This document shows positions 58,482-64,000 of a stretch of DNA of 64,000 nt, piece after piece. Source of the DNA: Scenedesmus sp. ARA3 (Eukaryota; Chlorophyta; Chlorophyceae; Sphaeropleales; Scenedesmaceae). The stretch covers positions 123,465-187,464 of the forward strand of contig RWJK01001160.1 in assembly GCA_004335835.1 (NCBI GenBank), in the 5' to 3' direction. The position numbers and the translations under genes were made by a program. Numbering within the stretch: the stretch's first letter is position 1; each line of letters starts with the position of its first letter. The notes under the pieces are model-generated. The model made no database searches. It had not been told where the DNA came from and saw only the letters and a program-made list of their open reading frames with translations.

Positions 58482-61400
58482 CAAGCCGCAGCAGCAAGGT
58501 GGTTCCAAGCGTCAGGAGCGACAGTGCTGGCAGCCGCAGCTGTTAGAGGCAAGAGAGCTGTTGCAAGGCAAGCAGCGGCACTGCCAACAGGCCTCAGCCA
58601 TGGCGGGCTATGCAACAGAAATGTTGCCCACTCGGAGCGCCAGGAGCCCTAGGGCGGGGGGCTTCTGGACCAGCATTGCTTGAAGGTGCGCAGTTATGCT
58701 TTTACTATGCCTAGAATCGTCCTATTTAGACATGTTTCTTGGCGCCATTTGACAACTCCTCATCCAAAGACTGCACTGAACAGTGCAGTACGCTGCACCT
58801 GGCCAGAGTAGCTTGGCCTCACACCATGGCCAACAGGCGCTACAGCTGCGCAGCTTTGACACACAATGCATGCCGTGGCTGATTTGGCACCAGTCGCTCA
58901 GCATATCGCTCTTTGCTGCTTGTCCCTTTTTGCCAGTTTCCACGTGTATGTGCATATGTCTGTTGCTGGTTGCTTGTCGCTTGCATGTGTGGCTGCTCAC
59001 CGTGACTGGAAGCCGTACTTGGTGCCTGACTTGTTCTCCAAGCTGCCGCCATTCTCACACATGACCACCAGCTGCTTGCCTGCGGCACAGAGAAACACAC
59101 GTATACACGTCTGTACTTCACTAATTCAAGGCTGCACAAACTCTTCTAACATATGCTGGTGTTCTGGCCTTTTTGATAGGCGTGCATTGCAGGCCAGCCG
59201 CTCAAAGCAGCTCCAAACCACGCAGCAAGCTAGCTTTGGGGCGAACACTGCAGCAAAAGGGCATGCATGTGTGTGCAAGTTGTGCGCTCACCCTTGGGCA
59301 CTCGGCTCAGCACATCATCTCCAAAGTTGGTGTTCAGCTCTGCAGCGGCAGCAGCAGCAGCAGCAGCAGAATGCATCAAGTTGCTTTGGCCATGCAGAGC
59401 AACAAAGGAATCGCATGCAGGGTGCGCATACATGGCATTGCTCAGTACAGAAACCACCAGCCATGCCGCAGCATCCACAACCTGACCTGGAAATGATCGC
59501 AGATCATCCAGGACTGATTACACCTGCGCAATATGCAGCAGCTGCTGCAGCCAACGCGCAAGGCCAGACCCACACGCGACAACCCGCCTGCTATTGCTGA
59601 CAGTTTGCTGTAGGTCAACTATTAGAGGCGCTACACCTCCACATGTGCTGTAGAAGATGCTGAGAAGGCAAAGCCGGCCTGTTGTTACTGACGCCTGCTG
59701 CCATGCTGGTGTTAGCTCAATTTCCAGACAAAACAACTAGACCTCACACACACCTGTGCCATAAATGCCGAAAAGGCAAAGCCGGCACGGCGCAGCCTGG
59801 AGAACAGGTCCCACGTCAACAACAAAAGCACCAGCATCAAACCTGTGTGCCCTGGAACCCACCTGTCCCATAGATGCCGAGGAAAGCAAATCCAGCGCGG
59901 CCCAGCGTGGTGGGCAGGTCCCACCTCCAATGAGATAGCAAATCATTATGTATTTCAAACTGTAATACCCAGCCCCACCTGTGCCATAACAGTCGAAGAA
60001 AGCGAACCCAGCGCGTTGCAGCGTGGAGGGCAGGTCCCACCTCCAACACTTGCAAGATCCACCAAGAGCATCAAGCCTGTGTGCCCTGAAACCTACCTGT
60101 GCCATAGATGCCGAAGAAAGCAAAGCCAGCGCGGCGCAGCGTAGAGGGTACGTCCCACTTCCAAGAAGATAACAAAATGTATTACAGAACTGTAAGACCC
60201 AGCCCACCTGTGCCGTAGATGCCGAAGAAAGCAAACCCGGCACGGCGCAGCGTGGAGGGCAGGTCCAACTTCCAACACATACGAATCCACCAAGAGCATC
60301 AAACATGTGTGCCCTAAAACCCACATGTGCCGTAAATGCCGAAGAAAGCAAAGCCAGCGCGGCGCAGCGTGGAGGGCAGGTCCCACTTCAACAGCAAAGC
60401 ATCATATCGATCACAACCCAGGCACTAAAACACACACCTGTGCCATAGATGCCGAAGAAAGCAAAGCCAGCGCGGCGCAGCGTGGAGGGCAGGTCCCACT
60501 TCTGGATGGGGTTGTACAGCGGCGTGCTGAGCGAACATGCCGCGTGAGAGGCCTCATACTTGTTGCCTAGGCGCACATCCAGCAGCACCGCTGACCCACT
60601 GCACTTTGCGGAACAAAGCGTGGATTGGGAAAGCAGGGATTCATGCATGACAGCGTTTGCCTGATATGTGAGAGGTCTCAAACTTGTTGCCAAGGGCACA
60701 TCCAGCAGCGCCGCTGACCCACTGCAAATGGAAAGGCAGGCGAGGAAGGGAGAAGTGGCAGACGACTGAAAAACCACATGTGTAAAGACACCTGGTGCCG
60801 TTGGCAGCTTCCCAGAGACACCCAGGCAGGATCCTGCTATGACACGAATGCATGCATTGTGCAAAATTTTACAGGGTTTACAGCGGCGCGCTGAGGGAGC
60901 ATGCCGCGCGAGAGGCCTCAAACTTGTTGCCCAAGCGCACATCCAGCAGCACCGCTGACCCGCTGCATTTGTGAAACAAAGCGTATATTGGGAAAGCAGG
61001 GATCAGTGCATGACAGCTGGTGCCTGATATGTGGGAGGCCTCGAACTTGTTGCTAAGGCGCACAGCCCGCAGCACTGCTGACCCGCTGCATAGGTGAAGG
61101 CAGGCAAGGCGAGGGAGAGAGAGAGTGGCAGAGAGAGGGGCAGAGAGAGAGAGAGAGAGAGTGGCAGACGACTGAAAAACCACAGGTGTACAGACACCTG
61201 GTGTGTTGCAGCTTTCGAAGACACCCATGCAGGATGCCTCCATGACCCTCAAGCACGGGCGAAGCACACTTCCGGGGGCCGCCACACATGAAGGGCACAC
61301 CCCACACACATCCTCCAACATTCACTACATTGCTTTGGTCAGCCCTGCGGGCTCCAGCATGACTGACTCTACACAATAGCCCCTGGAGATGTGCATGATA

Positions 61401-61840
61401 ACACTGCAACAGCTGCTGTTGCTCACCGCCAGCATGTGGGGTAGGCAGTCTTAGCCCCCTGGCCGCTTCAGCTGTTAACAATTTGAAAGCTGCTGCACTG
61501 CTGTCACGCCATTCCCACTGCCTCCCCCAGGCCTGTTCATGCCACCATCTGCCAGCCTGGGCCATAGCAGGCACTTTGTTTCAACTGTTGCTGTTTGTGT
61601 ATGCCTCCTAATGGGACCCCAGCTGGTTCACACCTGACTCGCTCAATGCTGCATCGTGCTACTCTACTCTTGAGACCAAACAAAAGCCTTACCTCTTGCA
61701 CTTGGCGTATGCCTCCTTGGGTTCCAGCTGCTTCACGCCTGTGCTGCTGAGTGCCTCATAGATGTCGCGCCACTCCAGGTCCTCCTTGAAGCTGTCCTTA
61801 AAGCGCGGGATGACAAAGAAGGTGCCCACAAAGCTGGCGC
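58185..61840 (-). CDS. Chloroplast rhodanese-like sulfurtransferase (plant STR9/10/11-like); N-terminal exon unresolved
   Basis: Exons 61693..61840, 60438..60598, 59292..59339, 59001..59079 and 58185..58440 join in phase to the stop. They encode a lead (EDLEWRDIYEALSSTGVKQL), then the rhodanese fold: VLLDVRLGNKYEASHAACS, LPSTLRRAGFAFFGIYGTG, ELNTNFGDDVLSRVPKGKQLVVMCENGGS with the presumed active-site Cys, QSRSLKAVYFLQQAGFKNIAYVSGG and IAEWRREQLP. The RRLGFAFFGIF-like insert and CxxGGS loop are features of plastid STR9-11 proteins of plants. A thiosulfate or persulfide sulfurtransferase role is expected for the family; substrates are unknown. The C-tail is Ser/Asp-rich. The transit-peptide exon is not fixed; an ATG at 62564 (MALQGRCLCVLRCLGPASSS) is a candidate. 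Confidence 0.85.
59748..60390 (-). repeat. Six downstream copies of the end of rhodanese exon 60438-60598, in alternating (dimeric) units
   Basis: Copies at 60325-60390, 60208-60272, 60096-60163, 59979-60045, 59862-59930 and 59748-59814 match the last about 60 nt (RRAGFAFFGIYGTG) plus donor. Two spacer types alternate: one contains CCACCAAGAGCATCAA, the other AGATAACAAAATGTATT-like sequence, so the array grew as a dimer of about 230 bp. Confidence 0.93.
60666..61091 (-). repeat. Three upstream copies of the beginning of rhodanese exon 60438-60598
   Basis: Copies at 60666-60725, 60880-60967 and 61026-61091 repeat the acceptor and SAVLLDVRLGNKFEAS segment; the longest copy runs into a TAA after SAPL. 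Spacers alternate between two types (GGAAAGCAGGGAT... and GTGGCAGACGACTGAAAAACC...), again a dimeric unit. Confidence 0.9.
61111..61165 (+). repeat. (GA)n-rich microsatellite
   Basis: Runs of GAGAGA interrupted by GTGGCA and GGGGC, inside a spacer of the exon-copy array. Confidence 0.9.
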
Positions 61841-61925
61841 CTGCAGCGGGAAAAAAAGGGAAACAAGGTGCATGCCAAAGGGCGCAGCCAGGCTTGGTCA
61901 AACAGCACAGTGTCACAGGCAGTGG

Positions 61926-61982
61926 GCATTTTTGAAGCGCGGGATGACACAGAAGGTGCCCACAAAGCTGGCGCCTGCGGCA
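61926..61982 (-). repeat. Upstream copy of the beginning of rhodanese exon 61693-61840
   Basis: Repeats the acceptor and GASFVGTFxVIPRFK coding segment with few substitutions; the true exon starts at 61840. Confidence 0.88.
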
Positions 61983-62564
61983 GGGCAAAAGGAGCGGAAA
62001 AGAAAGTGAATATATTGAATGGTAAAAAAACAAAGGTGCTAGCTGCGGAGCATAGAATGCAGCCAGGCATGGCAGCGTGTCACGGGCAAAGCGCATTGCT
62101 TGCGCATTGGCCACACTATCACGCCACCCTGCAGAATGGCTACAGCTGGCGCTAGCTTTCTGCGCATGCAGCTGCTGGGGAGCCAACATATAAGAGACCA
62201 CGTCGCACCAGATATGATGCTGTACAAAGATGCTGGCGCAGGTCACATGCAACTGGTCTGCATGTGGCAAGCCTGTGCACACTGTGCACTCGGTGCATAT
62301 CTCTGGCTCACTGGCAGTTGAGACAAATATCTGGCAGTCACTGCAGCAGATGCACTTGTGATCGCTGCTGCTGCGAATATATTATTACTGTTTCATGTAA
62401 GGAAGGCTGCGAGACCGACAGAATGGCTACAAACCTGCTGCGCCCAGTGCCCAGTATGTGCCGGTCTGCACAGCAGCAGGATCCAGGGCACAGGTCACAT
62501 GCAGCTGCTGCTTGCGGGCCCTAGACACCGTAGGACGCACAGACACCGGCCTTGCAGCGCCATG

Positions 62565-62962
62565 GCTCTGCTGGCTTGCACTCCGCAGCCGAGTGTTTGT
62601 GTGGTGACGAACCGCTGTCTGCATGGTGTCAAACGGAGCGGACCGGCTGTATGAAAATGGTCAAACGCTTGACACACAACACGAAAATGCTTATCTGCCA
62701 GGGATCTTTGTTCTGGGGCACCGAACTGCACGCAGCACTTGTCACGCCAAACCCCACTTAGTCACAGAGTTCCGGGGCAACCTCTCTCAACGATTGAGCG
62801 GCTTCAATGCTGTCAGACTTGTTTCTAAGATCGCTGACTGTATAACGCAGGCTGCATATGGCACACACACCGGAGATCAACAGTTGCTTCTGACCGGTGC
62901 TGTGAAAACTCTCTTCGCTCAAGGTTCACGTGTTGATCTGCAAGGTTGTGCAAGTCACAACA
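62565..62962. promoter_or_regulatory. Divergent promoter region (rhodanese / DUF92 gene)
   Basis: Inferred from two head-to-head starts about 400 bp apart, if ATG 62564 is the rhodanese start. No specific element recognised. Confidence 0.35.
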
Positions 62963-63742
62963 ATGCTTCAGTGTAGACCTAACGCGCAGCTTGGGAGTCG
63001 GAGCTGCTCTCCAGCAGTTTCAGTACCACCCCCTCAGCTGCAACTAGCACAGAGGGCACGCAGCAGAAGACAACCACAGCACACTGCTCAAGCAGTAGCG
63101 GTGCCAGATGGCTTACAGGTGTGACAACTGAAATGACAGCATTGACCACATACAGCGCGCAGCATATGCTCTGCTTACCGTTCCAGCAGTTGTGCAAGGA
63201 CAGCAAGCACGTCAGCAGTACCGCGCAAGCATATGGCTGTGCACAAACCGCCTGCTTACACATGTAGTTGCTGCATTCATGTGCAAAGAGTGGGTACGCA
63301 TGCGAAGCATGCGCTGCAACTTAGCCGTCAGTCGCCAGCTTCTCTTCTACTCAGCTGTCTGTCTCTGTCCCGTGTGCTATGGTTCATCGTCAATGACGTG
63401 CCTGACCAACATGCATTGCAGGCAAAGCCCATCAACCCAACGACTAAACACTGCCACTCGGTACTGACCCTCACAACCTGCAGTAACCATCCAAACACCC
63501 TGCCTCACCAACTTCTGTGCGTTCTGCAGGCCTTGGTTGAATCAGCAGGAGCAGCACACCCCGGCCTCGCCACGGGTGCAGCAGTAACAGGCCTAGTAAT
63601 GACAGCAGGCGTGCGGGTGCTGCAGAAAGGCCTGACACCCTCAGGGATAGTGAATGCATTTGCGCTTGGGACGCTGCTGTATGGGGCCTTTGGGGCCGGC
63701 GGCTTCTCTCTGCTGTGCCTGTATTTCATATTTGGCACTGCG
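62963..63742 (+). CDS. VTE6: DUF92/TMEM19 family membrane protein, VTE6-like phytyl-phosphate kinase; 5' part, cut by window end
   Basis: Exon 1 62963..63118 encodes a 52-residue Ser/Arg/Gln-rich plastid transit-like peptide (MLQCRPNAQLGSRSC). Exon 2 63530..63742 follows in phase 0 and encodes ATGAAVTGLVMTAGVRVLQ, then GIVNAFALGTLLYGAFGAGG and SLLCLYFIFGTA, two hydrophobic segments with the G(T/L)LxxGAFGxxGF and YFxxGTA pattern of the DUF92 family. Plant VTE6 in this family phosphorylates phytyl phosphate to phytyl diphosphate for tocopherol synthesis in plastids. The donor GCG|GTGAGG ends exon 2; the remaining exons lie beyond the window. Assignment to VTE6 rather than another DUF92 member is inference. 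Confidence 0.7.
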
Positions 63743-63941
63743 GTGAGGCTGAATGGTCCGTAGGGAAGAGTTTGATGGATGGCTTTAACACTGCCTTGCG
63801 TGGCAGCAGCAGCAGCAGCAGCAGCAGCATCAGCAGCAAAAGCATTGACATCAGACAGCTTGTACATGAGACACACTTAGCATGCTGTTGCACTGCACTG
63901 CATTGAGTGGCACATGTAGCAGCTGTGCACTTGATATCAAC

Positions 63942-64000
<59 letters not shown>
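63942..64000 (+). repeat. (CAG)n tract running off the window end
   Basis: At least 19 uninterrupted CAG units in what should be an intron of the DUF92 gene; full length unknown. Confidence 0.97.

Noticed and set aside
1..64000. Reassignment of TAG to an amino acid, suggested by the in-frame TAG at 5113
   Set aside because: EF-G, CHIP and other genes terminate at TAG where their families end, so TAG is a normal stop here.

Overview
This is nuclear DNA of a green alga, probably a chlorophycean (Scenedesmaceae/Selenastraceae-like; inferred from style, not proven). The reasons are dense spliceosomal genes with short GT-AG introns, pervasive (CTG)n/(CAG)n tracts that encode Ala/Gln/Ser/Leu runs or sit in introns, and a plant-type gene set: plastid ATP/ADP antiporter, OPR-type RNA-binding protein, DUF92/VTE6-like kinase, plastid rhodanese and B4-type RAF kinase. 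No bacterial operon, phage, virus, CRISPR or intact transposon was recognised. There is one 50-N assembly gap (41020-41069).

Layout, left to right: cyclic phosphodiesterase (-, cut by the left edge); mTERF-like protein (+); helical-repeat protein with an F-box-like start, carrying an in-frame stop and two frameshifts (+); 95-residue membrane protein (-); B4 RAF-like kinase (+); 1725-residue disordered protein with C-terminal EF-hands (-); CHIP/STUB1 co-chaperone ubiquitin ligase (+); 1628-residue OPR protein (-); mitochondrial EF-G (+); a 4.4-kb region without recognised genes holding the gap and diverged repeats; plastid NTT ATP/ADP translocase (-); mitochondrial carrier (+); plastid rhodanese (-); start of a DUF92/VTE6-like gene (+, cut by the right edge). 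Apart from the two neighbouring + genes near 1-8 kb, strands alternate strictly, so intergenic spaces are alternately shared promoters and shared 3' ends. The exon chains given were assembled by hand; for eight genes the phases close exactly to a stop codon (kinase, EF-hand protein, CHIP, EF-G, NTT, carrier, 95-aa protein, and the rhodanese from its second exon).

Functionally most genes are nuclear genes for organelles (translation, RNA metabolism, nucleotide and metabolite transport, sulfur and tocopherol chemistry), plus signalling and protein quality control.

The most unusual signal is in the right half. Four multi-exon genes (EF-G, NTT, carrier, rhodanese) contain at least 40 diverged partial copies of their own exons inside their introns. 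The copies follow a rule: a copy of an exon's beginning, usually with its acceptor, always lies upstream of that exon; a copy of an exon's end, with its donor, always lies downstream. This fits recurrent short tandem duplications across single splice sites, kept because the extra copy is spliced out. The left-half genes show no such copies by eye. A second novelty candidate is a degenerate LPA-type repeat of about 35 residues in the protein at 3614-7761.
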